Assembly (NCBI RefSeq): GCF_002224125.1
Contig: NZ_NCSM01000004.1
Span: forward strand, 240,130-304,129
Length of the DNA: 64,000 nt
Direction: 5' to 3'
Source: Streptomyces sp. NBS 14/10
GTDB lineage: Bacteria > Actinomycetota > Actinomycetes > Streptomycetales > Streptomycetaceae
How positions within the stretch are numbered: position 1 is the stretch's first letter; each line of letters begins with the position of its first letter. The notes under the pieces were generated by a model that worked only from the letters and a program-made list of their open reading frames with translations, was not told where the DNA came from and did no database searches. This document shows, one piece after another, positions 18,690 through 27,739 of this stretch. The translations under genes were made by a program, and so were the position numbers.

Positions 18690-20437
18690 CCGTGCCTGTC
18701 CTTGTGATCCTGGCGATCCTTGCGCAGAAAACGCCGCAGCCGGGTCAGTGGCCAGGTGTTGATCACATCGTCGGGGGTCAGCCAGCCGCGCTGCGCCGTC
18801 CCGACACCGTAGCGCAGGGCGTCGATGTCGAGGGTGGAGTGCGCGTCGCTGTCCACCGCGAACTTCGCGCCGTGTTCCCTGGCCCGCAGGATGTTCTCGT
18901 CCGACAGGTCCAGCCGGTCCGGGTGCGCGTTGATCTCCAGCGCGGTGCCGGTACGGGCACACGCGGCGAACACCTCGTCCAGATCGGCGTCGATGCCCGG
19001 CCGCTTCCCGATCAGCCGGGTCGTCGGATGGCCGATGATGTTGACGTTCGGGTTCTCGCAGGCCCGCAGCAGCCGCCGGGTCATCTCGTCCCGCGCCAGG
19101 CCGAACTGCGTGTGCACCGAGGCCACGCACAGGTCGAAGCCCTCGAGGAAGTCGTCGGGCCAGTCCACGTCCCCCTCGACGTCGATGTTCAGCTCCACGC
19201 CGTGCAGCAGCCGCATCCCGCCGCGCCCCCGCCCCCGGTCCAGATCCCGGATCCGCTCGCGCTGGGCCAGGATCTTCTCGTCGGTCATCTGCTGCATATA
19301 CAGCTTCGGGGCGTGGTCGGTGACGGCGTAGTACGCGTAACCGCGCCGCCGGGCCGCCGCGATCATCTCCTCCAGCGGTTCGAGGCCGTCGGTGAGGTTC
19401 GTATGGGTGTGCAGATCGCCGCGTAGATCCGACTCCGTCAACAGTGGCGGCAGCCGCCCGTTCAAGGCCGCCTCGACCTCGCCGCGGTCCTCCCGCAGCG
19501 TCGGCGGGATCCAGTCCATGCCGAGCCTGGCGTACACGTCCTCCTCGCTGCGCGAGGCGATCCGCTCCCCGCTCTTGGCGTCGAAGAGCCCGTACTCGGA
19601 GAGCTTGAGGCCGTGGCGCATCGCGATCGCGCGGACGCGGATGTTGTGGGCCTTGGACCCGGTGAAATACAGCAACCCCGCGCCCCAGGAGTCCAGGGGC
19701 AGCACCCGCAGGTCCACCTGGAGTCCCTTGGTGGTGCGGATCGAGGTCTTCTTCTCCCCGTGCGCGATGACCTCGGCGGTGTACGGCAGCCGGGTGAACG
19801 CCTCCATGAACGGGATCGATTCGTCCGCCGCGACCAGGATGTCGATATCGCCGACGGTCTCCTTCATCCGCCGCAGGGACCCGGCGTACTCGCAGGCCTC
19901 GCAGCCGGTCACCCGGGACAGCTCGGTCACGATGTCGTCGGCCACGCTCATGGCCACATTCAGCGGGACCCGGTCCCCGGCGGCCTGCATGAGGGCGATG
20001 CCATGGAGGATGTTCTCCTCCGTCTTGGGGCCGAAGCCCTTCAGATCGCGCAGCTTGTGGTCGTGGATCGCGTCGGAGAGCTGGTCGATGGACGCGATGT
20101 GCAACTCCTCGTACAGCAGCATGGCCTTCTTCGGCCCGAGGGCCGGGATGGCGGTCAGCTGCCGCACCCCGGCCGGGATCGCGGCGCGCACCTCGTCGAC
20201 CGCGGGCACGCTGCCGGTGCGCAGATACTCCACGACCTTGTCGGCGATCGACTTGCCCACCCCGGGGATCTCCCGCAACCCCTTCGCGTCGAGCTCGGAC
20301 ACATCGCGCGGACAGCCGCCGATCGCGCGGGCGGCCTTCTCGTAGGCACGCGCCTTGAACGCGTCCCCGCCGGTGATCAGAAGGAGGTCCGCGTACTCCC
20401 GAAGCAGCGCCTCGACCTCCTCGTTGGAGCGAGTCAC
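18686..20437 (-). CDS. polX: Family X DNA polymerase/PHP phosphoesterase PolX
   Basis: 583 residues. Helix-hairpin-helix region (IPGVGKSIADKV, LKGFGPKTEEN), nucleotidyltransferase centre in the GSLRRMKETVGDIDIL segment with DxD, PolX thumb with LYFTGSKAHNIRVR, then a PHP domain with DLHTHTNLTDG, VTDHAP, GVELNID, IGHPTT and DSDAH metal ligands. The polymerase fills short gaps and PHP gives 3'-5' exonuclease or phosphatase activity, in base-excision repair. GTG start 20437; TAGAAT ends exactly 7 bases upstream, so the mRNA may be leaderless. Coupled to the UDG gene. Confidence 0.93.
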   Translation of the reverse strand: MTRSNEEVEALLREYADLLLITGGDAFKARAYEKAARAIGGCPRDVSELDAKGLREIPGVGKSIADKVVEYLRTGSVPAVDEVRAAIPAGVRQLTAIPALGPKKAMLLYEELHIASIDQLSDAIHDHKLRDLKGFGPKTEENILHGIALMQAAGDRVPLNVAMSVADDIVTELSRVTGCEACEYAGSLRRMKETVGDIDILVAADESIPFMEAFTRLPYTAEVIAHGEKKTSIRTTKGLQVDLRVLPLDSWGAGLLYFTGSKAHNIRVRAIAMRHGLKLSEYGLFDAKSGERIASRSEEDVYARLGMDWIPPTLREDRGEVEAALNGRLPPLLTESDLRGDLHTHTNLTDGLEPLEEMIAAARRRGYAYYAVTDHAPKLYMQQMTDEKILAQRERIRDLDRGRGRGGMRLLHGVELNIDVEGDVDWPDDFLEGFDLCVASVHTQFGLARDEMTRRLLRACENPNVNIIGHPTTRLIGKRPGIDADLDEVFAACARTGTALEINAHPDRLDLSDENILRAREHGAKFAVDSDAHSTLDIDALRYGVGTAQRGWLTPDDVINTWPLTRLRRFLRKDRQDHKDRHG

Positions 20438-20444
20438 ACCGTCA

Positions 20445-20450
20445 ATTCTA
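20445..20450 (-). promoter_or_regulatory. Possible -10 of a leaderless polX transcript
   Basis: TAGAAT read leftward, 7 bases before the GTG at 20437. No convincing -35 at standard spacing. Confidence 0.35.
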
Positions 20451-20598
20451 GGCGGGACAGCTCGTCAATGGCGCGCCCGGACGTGCCTGGCGCTCGGGGA
20501 CCGGTGGAGGGATCCTGGGTTTCAGGAACGGGGCGGGGGCTCCGGATTCCTCCGGGTGCGCCCCGGCTCTCGTGCGTTTCCCCGGGATGGGGGAGGTC

Positions 20599-21753
20599 AT
20601 GGATGTTGGATTCCTGAAGCCGCTGTTCGACCGCCCGGGTCCCTGGGCCTGCGTCTATCTGGACACCTCGCGCGCGACCGAGGACGCGCCCACCCGGCGC
20701 AGGCTGCGTGAGCGGTTCGTCTGCGACCAGCTCACCCGGCAGGGCGCCGACGCCGCCACGCGCGAGGCGCTGGTGCAGCGGCTGGCGGGCGAGCGGACGG
20801 CGAGGGCGTCCGCGGGGCGGGCGCTGTTCGCGGCGGGCGGGGAAGTGGTCCTCGACCTTCCGCTGGCCACTTCGCCACGCGATGTGGACACCTCCTGGTC
20901 ACTGCTTCCGCGGGTCGCGCCGCTGGCCTCGCTGCGCGGCGAGTGGCCCTCCTGCCTGGTGGCCCGCGTCGACCGCTCCGGAGCCGATCTCGAACTGCTC
21001 GACGCCGCCGGCCCGCGCCCCGTGGGCCGGGCGAGCGGCGGACCGCCGCAGGGGCGCGGACACCGCTCCGTACCCGCCGACCGGTACGAGTGGCACTACC
21101 GGAACCGGGTCGAGAACACCTTGGACCAGACCGCGGACGTCGTCGCCGACGAGCTCGCGCGGCGGTGGCCGGAGAGCGACGCGCGGCTGCTGGTCCTGGC
21201 CGGCGACCCGCGTGAGCGCAGGGCCGTGCACGACCGGCTGCCCGAGCCGCTGCGCGCCAGCACGGTGCAGGCGCAGCACGGCAGCAGGGCCGCGGGCAGC
21301 TCCCGGGAACTGCTCGAAGCGGAGATCGAGCGCGCCCGCGAGGAATACGTCCGCACCCATCTGGAGGACGTCCTCGACCTCTTCCGCGCCGCGCGGGGCC
21401 GCCCGGGGGAGCCGGGGGTGGGCGGGGCCCATGACGGTTCGACGCCCGGTGGCGCGGCGGAGGGGATGCGGGCCGTGGTGGAGGCGGTACGCAGCCATCA
21501 GGCGGCCACGCTGCTGATCGGGCAGACGGGGTCGGACGCCCGCCGCGAGGTGTGGGTGGGCCCCGGTGTCGACCAGGTGGCCGTGCAGCGCGCCCAGGCC
21601 CGCGCGCTGGGGGTGGCCTCGCCGGAGCCGGCCCGCGCGGACGACGCGCTGGTGCGCGCGGCCGCGGCGGCGGACACCGAGGTGCTGATGGTGCCTGAGG
21701 GCATGACGGGACCGTCCGGCGGTCTCGGCGCGGTGCTGCGCTGGCACGGCTGA
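20599..21753 (+). CDS. baeRF/Vms1-Ankzf1-like (eRF1-fold) protein
   Basis: About 384 residues. PGPWACVYLDTSR at the N-terminus and the central HGSRAAGSSRELLEAEIE followed by a long helix EEYVRTHLEDVLDLF resemble the bacterial eRF1-domain (baeRF) family related to Vms1/Ankzf1 peptidyl-tRNA hydrolases of ribosome quality control. The glycine-glutamine type loop is not obvious, so activity is uncertain. Start ATG 20599 taken for the conserved MDVGFLKPLFDR start; ATG 20587 and GTG 20572 are also in frame. Monocistronic, divergent from polX. Confidence 0.65.
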   Translation: MDVGFLKPLFDRPGPWACVYLDTSRATEDAPTRRRLRERFVCDQLTRQGADAATREALVQRLAGERTARASAGRALFAAGGEVVLDLPLATSPRDVDTSWSLLPRVAPLASLRGEWPSCLVARVDRSGADLELLDAAGPRPVGRASGGPPQGRGHRSVPADRYEWHYRNRVENTLDQTADVVADELARRWPESDARLLVLAGDPRERRAVHDRLPEPLRASTVQAQHGSRAAGSSRELLEAEIERAREEYVRTHLEDVLDLFRAARGRPGEPGVGGAHDGSTPGGAAEGMRAVVEAVRSHQAATLLIGQTGSDARREVWVGPGVDQVAVQRAQARALGVASPEPARADDALVRAAAAADTEVLMVPEGMTGPSGGLGAVLRWHG

Positions 21754-21922
21754 GCGGGCCGACGGGGGAGGGGGAGGTACGGGGGAGGGGGCGCGGTACG
21801 GGGGCGATTCGGGTGCACGCCCATGAGGTGTGGCGTGCTGCTGGTGGTCCAGGCGTGCGCTCGCCCGGCGCGACGGCGCTGTCCAGGGTGGTACGGGCCT
21901 GCGCTCGCGCGGCGCGGCGGTG

Positions 21923-21951
21923 TTGACATGTCGCATTCACGTCTCTAGCGT
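21923..21951 (+). promoter_or_regulatory. Consensus promoter of csxA
   Basis: TTGACA (21923-21928), 17-base spacer, TAGCGT (21946-21951). Predicted start point near 21958, just ahead of the palindrome at 21961. Confidence 0.75.
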
Positions 21952-21960
21952 CCAAAGACT

Positions 21961-21979
21961 GTTAGGAAAGTTGCCTAAC
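21961..21979. promoter_or_regulatory. CsnR-like 19-bp palindromic operator
   Basis: GTTAGGAAAGTTGCCTAAC, a near-perfect palindrome with one mismatched pair, directly at the predicted transcription start of csxA. It resembles the operators reported upstream of Streptomyces chitosanase genes and bound by the ROK repressor CsnR (recalled, not searched). No csnR gene is in the window. Confidence 0.65.
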
Positions 21980-22007
21980 CAACGCCCGGCCCTCCAGGGA
22001 GACCCCC

Positions 22008-24776
22008 GTGTTCCTCCGCCTGGCACCACCCCGGCGGCGGGCGACAGCCCGCGTGCGCCCCGTCCTGACCACCGCGCTCGCCGCCGGCGGGCTGCTGCTG
22101 GCGCTCTCCCTCCCGGCGGGCGCCGCCCCGCCGCCCCGTACGCCGACGGCCGCCGATCCGGCCCCGCCGCCGGTCACCCGGGTCGGGTCCGCCGCGGGCA
22201 CGGCCACCGCGCTGGCCGGCTTCGCCGTGCAGTCCTCGGCGAAGGTCAGCGACAGCCCCGCCGCCGTCTCGACGCCCGGCTACCCGGCCACCGGCTGGCA
22301 CTCCATGGCGCCCCGGTCGACGGTGCTCGCGGGTCTGCTGGCCAAGGGCACGTACGCGGATCCGTTCTACTCGACCAACCTCAAGAAGATCCCGGCCGGC
22401 GACTTCGCCGTCCCCTGGTGGTACCGCTCCGACTTCACCGTCACCGACCCCGAGCGTCGCACCTACCTGGACTTCAGCGGGGTCGTCTCCGCCGCCGACG
22501 TGTACGTCAACGGCAGGCAGATCGCCACCAAGGACCAGGTCGCCGGCGCGTACTCCCGCCATGAGCTGGACATCACCGACCTGGTGAAGTCCGGCACCAA
22601 CACGGTGGCCTTCAGGGTCCAGCCCAACGATCCGCGCAAGAACCTCACCATGGGCTGGATCGACTGGCTCCAGCCCCCGCCCGACGAGAACATGGGCCTG
22701 GTGCGCGACGTCCTCGTCCGCCGCGGCGGCCCGGTGGCCCTGCGCGGGGCGCATGTGACCACCGAACTGGCCGTGCCCTCGCTGTCCTCCGCCGAACTGA
22801 CCGTCAAGGCCGAGGCCCGCAACGACTCCGGTACGCCCGTCACCGCCACCGTCTCCGGGACCGTCGGCTCGGTGTCCTTCAGCCAGTCCGTGGCGCTGGC
22901 CGCACACGAGAAGAAGACCGTCACCTTCGCGCCCGCGGCCCATCCGCAACTGCGCCTGGACCAGCCCCGGGTGTGGTGGCCGGCCGGGATGGGCGGCCAG
23001 CCGCTGTACGACCTCGACCTGACCGCCACCGTGTCGGGCACGGCCTCCGACACCGCCCATGAGACCTTCGGGATCCGGGACGTCAAGGCCCCGCTGAACG
23101 CCGACGGCGCCCGCCAGTACTCCATCAACGGCCGCCCGCTGCTGATCAAGGCGGGCGGCTGGTCCCCGGACGTCTTTCTGCGCTGGGACGCCCGCTACGT
23201 CGAGGACCGGCTCAAGTACGCCCTCGACCTCGGTCTGAACACCATCCGCCTCGAAGGCCATATCGAGCCGGACGAGTTCTTCGACCTCACCGACCGGTAC
23301 GGCATTCTCACCCTCCCCGGCTGGGAGTGCTGCGACAAGTGGGAGGGCCAGGTCAACGGCGACGAGACCGGCGACAAGTGGTCCGCCGCCGACTACGTGG
23401 TGGCCAAGGACTCCATGGCCGCCGAGGCCGCGCGGCTGCGTGACCACCCCAGCGTCATCTCCTTCCTCATCGGCAGCGACTTCGCGCCCGACGCGACGAT
23501 CGAGAAGAACTACCTCGACGCCCTGAAGGCCGCCGACTGGCCGAACCCGGTCGTCCCCGCCGCCTCCGCCAAGTCCTCACCGGTCCTCGGCAAGTCCGGG
23601 ATGAAGATGACCGGCCCCTACGACTGGGTGCCCCCGAACTACTGGTACGCCAAGCGCGAGGGCGGCGCGACCGGATTCAACTCCGAGACCAGCGCCGGAC
23701 CGGACATCCCGACCCTCGACACGCTCCGGCGGATGATGTCCCCGAGCGAGCTGGAGACGATGTGGAAGGACCCGAAGGCCAAGCAGTACCACCGCTCCCC
23801 GTCGGGCACCTTCGGCGATCTGAAGCTGTTCGGCAACGCGCTCAGCGGCCGCTACGGCCCGCCGACCGGCCTCGAGGACTATGTGCGCAAGGCGCAGCTC
23901 GCGCAGTACGAGGCGGTGCGCGCCCAGTACGAGGCGTACGGCCGCAACTTCTCCGACGCCTCCAAACCGGCCACCGGCGTCGTCTACTGGATGCTGAACA
24001 GCGGCTGGACCTCCCTGCACTGGCAGCTCTTCGACCGCTATCTCGACCAGGGCGGGGCCTACTTCGGCGCCAAGAAGGCGAATGAGCCGCTGCACATCCA
24101 GTACTCGTACGACTCGCGGACGGTGGTCGTGGTCAACAACCGTCATGACGCGGCCACCGGACTGACCGCACGGGTGAGCCTCTACGACACCAAGGGCGCG
24201 CGGAAGTACGACAAGAGCGCCACCGGCCTGACCGCGCCGGCCGACGGCGGCAAGGCCACCGCGCTGACCGTGCCCGCCAGTGTCAGCGGTCTGTCGGGCA
24301 CCTACCTCGCCAAGCTCGTGCTCACCGATGGCGCCGGCAAGGAAGTCAGCCGCAACGTCTACTGGCTGTCCACCGAGCCGGACGTGCTCGACTGGGACAA
24401 CACCGACTGGTACTACACCCCGACCACCTCCTACGCCGATCTGACCGGGCTCAGCAAGATGGACCAGGCGCCGGTGTCCGCCACCGCGGACACCACCACC
24501 GCCCCCGACGGCACCGCGACCACGACCGTGACCCTGCGCAACACCTCGACCGGCCAGACCCCGGCCCTGCTGGTGGACGCCCATCTGGTGACCGGCGCGG
24601 GCGCGCCCGTCCTGCCCGTGCGGTGGACGGACAATCAGGTCAGCCTGTGGCCGGGGGAGTCCACGACGCTCACCGCCACCTACCGGGCGGCGGACCTGGG
24701 CGGCTCCGAGCCGTCCGTCCGGGTCTCGGGCTGGAACACCGAGACCCGGACGGTGGCGGCGAAGCGTAGGAGCTAG
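22008..24776 (+). CDS. csxA: Secreted exo-beta-D-glucosaminidase (GH2)
   Basis: 922 residues. Signal sequence (Arg-rich start, Ala/Leu core, PAGAAPPPRT). GH2 jelly-roll, Ig-like and TIM-barrel domains follow. In place of the usual GH2 Asn-Glu acid/base, FLIGSDFAPD gives Asp491, and the nucleophile is Glu560 in FNSETSAGPDIP, both marks of the CsxA subfamily, which releases glucosamine from the non-reducing end of chitosan. WYAKREGGATGF and YWMLNSGWTSLHWQLFDRY are also subfamily segments. GTG start after AGGGAGACCCCC. Likely induced by chito-oligosaccharides through the palindrome upstream. Confidence 0.9.
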   Translation: MFLRLAPPRRRATARVRPVLTTALAAGGLLLALSLPAGAAPPPRTPTAADPAPPPVTRVGSAAGTATALAGFAVQSSAKVSDSPAAVSTPGYPATGWHSMAPRSTVLAGLLAKGTYADPFYSTNLKKIPAGDFAVPWWYRSDFTVTDPERRTYLDFSGVVSAADVYVNGRQIATKDQVAGAYSRHELDITDLVKSGTNTVAFRVQPNDPRKNLTMGWIDWLQPPPDENMGLVRDVLVRRGGPVALRGAHVTTELAVPSLSSAELTVKAEARNDSGTPVTATVSGTVGSVSFSQSVALAAHEKKTVTFAPAAHPQLRLDQPRVWWPAGMGGQPLYDLDLTATVSGTASDTAHETFGIRDVKAPLNADGARQYSINGRPLLIKAGGWSPDVFLRWDARYVEDRLKYALDLGLNTIRLEGHIEPDEFFDLTDRYGILTLPGWECCDKWEGQVNGDETGDKWSAADYVVAKDSMAAEAARLRDHPSVISFLIGSDFAPDATIEKNYLDALKAADWPNPVVPAASAKSSPVLGKSGMKMTGPYDWVPPNYWYAKREGGATGFNSETSAGPDIPTLDTLRRMMSPSELETMWKDPKAKQYHRSPSGTFGDLKLFGNALSGRYGPPTGLEDYVRKAQLAQYEAVRAQYEAYGRNFSDASKPATGVVYWMLNSGWTSLHWQLFDRYLDQGGAYFGAKKANEPLHIQYSYDSRTVVVVNNRHDAATGLTARVSLYDTKGARKYDKSATGLTAPADGGKATALTVPASVSGLSGTYLAKLVLTDGAGKEVSRNVYWLSTEPDVLDWDNTDWYYTPTTSYADLTGLSKMDQAPVSATADTTTAPDGTATTTVTLRNTSTGQTPALLVDAHLVTGAGAPVLPVRWTDNQVSLWPGESTTLTATYRAADLGGSEPSVRVSGWNTETRTVAAKRRS

Positions 24777-24828
24777 AGCGAATTACCGGCGGGTCCTGCG
24801 GGTTTCACAAGATCACAAACCTTTATGC

Positions 24829-24890
24829 TATAGGCAGCGCAAAGGAGCCCGCAACCAGCGGCCCGGTGACGCCCGGCGCCGACGGGCTCC
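24829..24890 (+). promoter_or_regulatory. -10-like element and leader hairpin before the small gene
   Basis: AT-rich stretch with TGCTATAG (-10 TATAGG at 24829) and a leader containing GGAGCCCG (24844-24851) pairing with CGGGCTCC (24883-24890). The hairpin may serve csxA termination or control the 52-residue gene downstream. Confidence 0.4.
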
Positions 24891-24936
24891 CAGCGTGGAC
24901 CCGCTGGTGTCCGTACGCTCACGAAAGGGGCTCCAC

Positions 24937-25095
24937 ATGCTGTCAACGCAGGATCGTCCCCCGGCGTTCAGTCGCTCCACCGGACGGTGGCGCCGCTATG
25001 GCCGGCTCGCGGCGGCGAATTTCGTGCGCGGCGCCTCGTATGCGTGCGGTTCCGCGGCCATCGGCCTGATGACCTGGTGGGTGCAGACCCACTAG
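24937..25095 (+). CDS. Small conserved-type membrane-associated protein
   Basis: 52 residues; no recognised domain. A basic N-terminal half (RSTGRWRRYGRL) is followed by a moderately hydrophobic stretch ending IGLMTWWVQTH, compatible with one membrane helix. ATG at 24937 is well placed after GAAAGGGG. Codon bias is Streptomyces-like and the gene has its own promoter-like region and a strong terminator, so I consider it real. Function unknown. Confidence 0.6.
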   Translation: MLSTQDRPPAFSRSTGRWRRYGRLAAANFVRGASYACGSAAIGLMTWWVQTH

Positions 25096-25107
25096 CGGTA
25101 CGCCGAG

Positions 25108-25143
25108 GGGGATCCCGGCGCCCGGTCGGGCGCCGGGATCCCC
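25108..25143. terminator. Strong bidirectional terminator
   Basis: Perfect 16-bp stem (25108-25123 with 25128-25143), GGTC loop, between convergent genes. Confidence 0.85.
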
Positions 25144-25147
25144 TGCC

Positions 25148-26494
25148 TCAGCGCGGGCCCGCCACCGCGTCCGGCTCCAGGAACAGCTCGATGACCGGGA
25201 CGGACACATCGGGCTTGCGGACCGGGATCTCCAGGGTGAGGCTCCCCGCCGGAACGCCCTTGGGAGCGACGTTGCCGTTGTCCCAGGCCGGGTCGACGAT
25301 CGGCCGGCGCACCTCGGACGCGTCGCCCAGCAGCTGGGCGTAGCGCACCTTGCCCGCCAGGCCCGGCAGGTGGAGGTGGCGGTAGGGCCAGTCGAGGACA
25401 TGAAGGTAGAGCCGGTCGCCGCGCTGGGTGTAGCGGCAGCCGGTGGGCGCGGTGTACGGGGAGGGGCCGGCCCCGTGGATGGACCGGGAGTGCAGCCGCA
25501 TCCAGGCGCCGATCTCGTGCAGGGTCTCCAGGGCCCGCGGCTCCAGTGCGCCGCGCCCGTTCGGGCCGACGTTGAGCAGCAGGTTGCCGTCCTTGGAGAC
25601 GGTGTCGACGAGCAGCCGGATCAGCTGGTCGGGGGACTTCCAGTTGAGGTTGTCCCGGTCGTAGCCCCAGCTGCCGTTGAGGGTCTGGCAGGCCTCCCAC
25701 ACCACCGGCCGGCCGTCCTCGTCGGTCAGCGGCTCACCGGGCTGGTGCTGCTCGGGCGTGGTGAAGTCGCCGGGCAGCTCCAGGCGGTTGTTGATGAGGA
25801 TGTCCGGCTGGATCCGGCGGATCAGCGCCACCAGCTCCTCCGAGCGCCAGTCGGCCTTGCCCTTGCCGCCGGTGATGGGCTTGCCCTCGCTGATGCGGTT
25901 GGCGTACGAGAAGTCGAACCACAGCGTGTCCACCGGACCGTACCGGGTCAGCAGCTCCTCGACCTGCCCGTGCAGATAGCGGGCGTAGGCCGCGATGTCG
26001 CGGTCGCCCGGGTCGCCGCCGTCCGGCGCGTCCTCGTCCCACTGCGGATGGAGGCGGTCCAGCGGGAACTGGGGGTGGTGCCAGTCGAGCAGCGAGTGGT
26101 AGAAGCCCACCCCGAGACCGCGCGCCCGGAACGCCTCGCAGAACGGCCCGACCAGGTCCTTGCCGTACGGGGTGCCGGCCACGGTGTAGTCGGTGAGCGC
26201 CGAGTCCCACAGGCAGAAGCCGTCATGGTGCTTGGTGGTGAGCACCGTGTAGCGCATTCCGGCGTGGTGTGCGGCGTCGGCCCAGATGCCGGGGTCGTAC
26301 AGATCCGGGTCGAAGTGGTCGTAGTACGCCTGGTACTGCTCGTCGGTCAGCCGCTCACGCTGCTTCACCCACTCATGGCGGGCGGCCAGGGCGTAGATCC
26401 CCCAGTGGACGAAGAGCCCGAAGCGCTGCTCCTGGAACTCGGCGAGGCGTCGCTGATGAGGTGTTGGGGACGGGTCGGATGTCGATTCGGTCAT
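25148..26494 (-). CDS. GH29 alpha-L-fucosidase family protein, cytoplasmic
   Basis: 448 residues, no signal peptide. RFGLFVHWGIYALAARHEW at the N-terminus, YTVLTTKHHDGFCLWDS, the nucleophile segment DTLWFDFSY (Asp about 208) and GNLLLNVGPNGRGAL are GH29 signatures. It should release alpha-L-fucose from oligosaccharides imported into the cell. A C-terminal beta domain follows from about residue 350. GTG/ATG start MTESTSDP at 26494 preceded by GAAGGGATG. Alone, convergent with the small gene. Confidence 0.88.
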   Translation of the reverse strand: MTESTSDPSPTPHQRRLAEFQEQRFGLFVHWGIYALAARHEWVKQRERLTDEQYQAYYDHFDPDLYDPGIWADAAHHAGMRYTVLTTKHHDGFCLWDSALTDYTVAGTPYGKDLVGPFCEAFRARGLGVGFYHSLLDWHHPQFPLDRLHPQWDEDAPDGGDPGDRDIAAYARYLHGQVEELLTRYGPVDTLWFDFSYANRISEGKPITGGKGKADWRSEELVALIRRIQPDILINNRLELPGDFTTPEQHQPGEPLTDEDGRPVVWEACQTLNGSWGYDRDNLNWKSPDQLIRLLVDTVSKDGNLLLNVGPNGRGALEPRALETLHEIGAWMRLHSRSIHGAGPSPYTAPTGCRYTQRGDRLYLHVLDWPYRHLHLPGLAGKVRYAQLLGDASEVRRPIVDPAWDNGNVAPKGVPAGSLTLEIPVRKPDVSVPVIELFLEPDAVAGPR

Positions 26495-26653
26495 CGGTCA
26501 TCCCTTCACTGCGAGAGACATCGGATGTCGTCAAGGGTGTGAGCAGGCCCTCGATGACTATCTCACGGCTCTCCCTCAGGCTTTCCGTGGAGGCGTCAAC
26601 TTCTTGTGGCGAAGGCAAGGCCATAGATGGGATGTCTGTGTGGGTGTGGGGAT

Positions 26654-27460
26654 TCAGCCCGAATCGGACGTGGCCTGCTCGCAGAGGTGCGAGCAGGTGC
26701 GGTTGAGCAGGCGGGAGACATGCATCTGCGAGATGCCCAGCTGCTCGGCGATGCGGCTCTGGGTCATATCGCAGAAGAAGCGCATGTAGAGGATCCGCCG
26801 CTCCCGCTCGGGCAGCCGGCACAGCCCCGACCGCACGGCCTCCCGGTCCACCACCCGGTCATAGGCGGGTTCCTGCTCGCCGAGCGTGTCCCGCAGCGCA
26901 TAGCCGTCGTCGGCGCCGGTCAGCGGGGCGTCCAGGGAGAGCGGGGAGAAGCTGTCCAGGGCCGCCACTCCGGTGCGTACGTCCTCCTCGGAGAGGCCGG
27001 TGCGATCGGCGATCTCCTCGATGTCGGGCGCGCGGTCGTCCAGCGAGTGGGACAGCTCGCGATGGGCGGCCCGCACCCGGTTGCGCAACTCCTGGACCCT
27101 GCGGGGGACGTGCAGCGCCCACAGGTGGTCGCGGAAGTGGCGCTTGATCTCGCCGACGACAGTGGGCACCGCGAAGCTCTCGAACGCCGAGCCGCGCCCC
27201 GGGTCGTAGCGGTTGACGGCCTTCACCAGGCCCAGCGCGGCGACCTGGCGCAGATCCTCCAGCGACTCGCCGCGGTTGCGGTACTGCCCGGCCAGCCGGT
27301 CGGCCATCGGTATCCAGGCCTCCACCACCTGCTGTCGCAGGGCCTCCTTCCGGGGTCCGTCGGGGAGTTCGGCGATCCTCTCGAACTCGGCAGAGGTGTC
27401 GGGGGCGTCGTCGTGCGGGTGGGCCGAAGAGCGGGCCTTGGGCTGCACTGCGGTCGTCAT
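26654..27460 (-). CDS. SigB/SigF-family RNA polymerase sigma factor
   Basis: 268 residues. Region 2 with DPGRGSAFESFAVPTVVGEIKRHFRDHLWALHVPRRVQE, region 3 with IEEIADRTGLSEEDV, region 4.2 helix-turn-helix ILYMRFFCDMTQSRIAEQLGISQMHVSRLL. This is the Streptomyces stress/sporulation (SigB, SigF, SigG, SigH...) subgroup. These are normally held by an RsbW-type anti-sigma, but none is encoded beside it. ATG at 27460 follows GGAGGTGTGTCTC. The open frame extends upstream to 29269, but that part is the complement of the kinase gene. Confidence 0.92.
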   Translation of the reverse strand: MTTAVQPKARSSAHPHDDAPDTSAEFERIAELPDGPRKEALRQQVVEAWIPMADRLAGQYRNRGESLEDLRQVAALGLVKAVNRYDPGRGSAFESFAVPTVVGEIKRHFRDHLWALHVPRRVQELRNRVRAAHRELSHSLDDRAPDIEEIADRTGLSEEDVRTGVAALDSFSPLSLDAPLTGADDGYALRDTLGEQEPAYDRVVDREAVRSGLCRLPERERRILYMRFFCDMTQSRIAEQLGISQMHVSRLLNRTCSHLCEQATSDSG

Positions 27461-27739
27461 GAGACACACCTCCTGCAGGTCGGCTGACGGTCTGGGGACC
27501 GTGGACGCGGCGCAGGAGTCCGGGACCGGACCGGGGGCGTACCCCGAGCGGTCACACTGCTCCCGCGGGGCGTGCCTCCGGTCCGAAGCACGAGTATCCG
27601 CCTGCCCGAGGAGCCGGGCGGTAAACCGTTTCCGGGCGGCGGGCATTGGCATCCGCGCCGTCGCCGTACGGGCGGCGGCTACCGTATGCAGCTGATACCG
27701 GGCACCTTCGCGACCTACGACGAGGAGACCGACGAGCGT

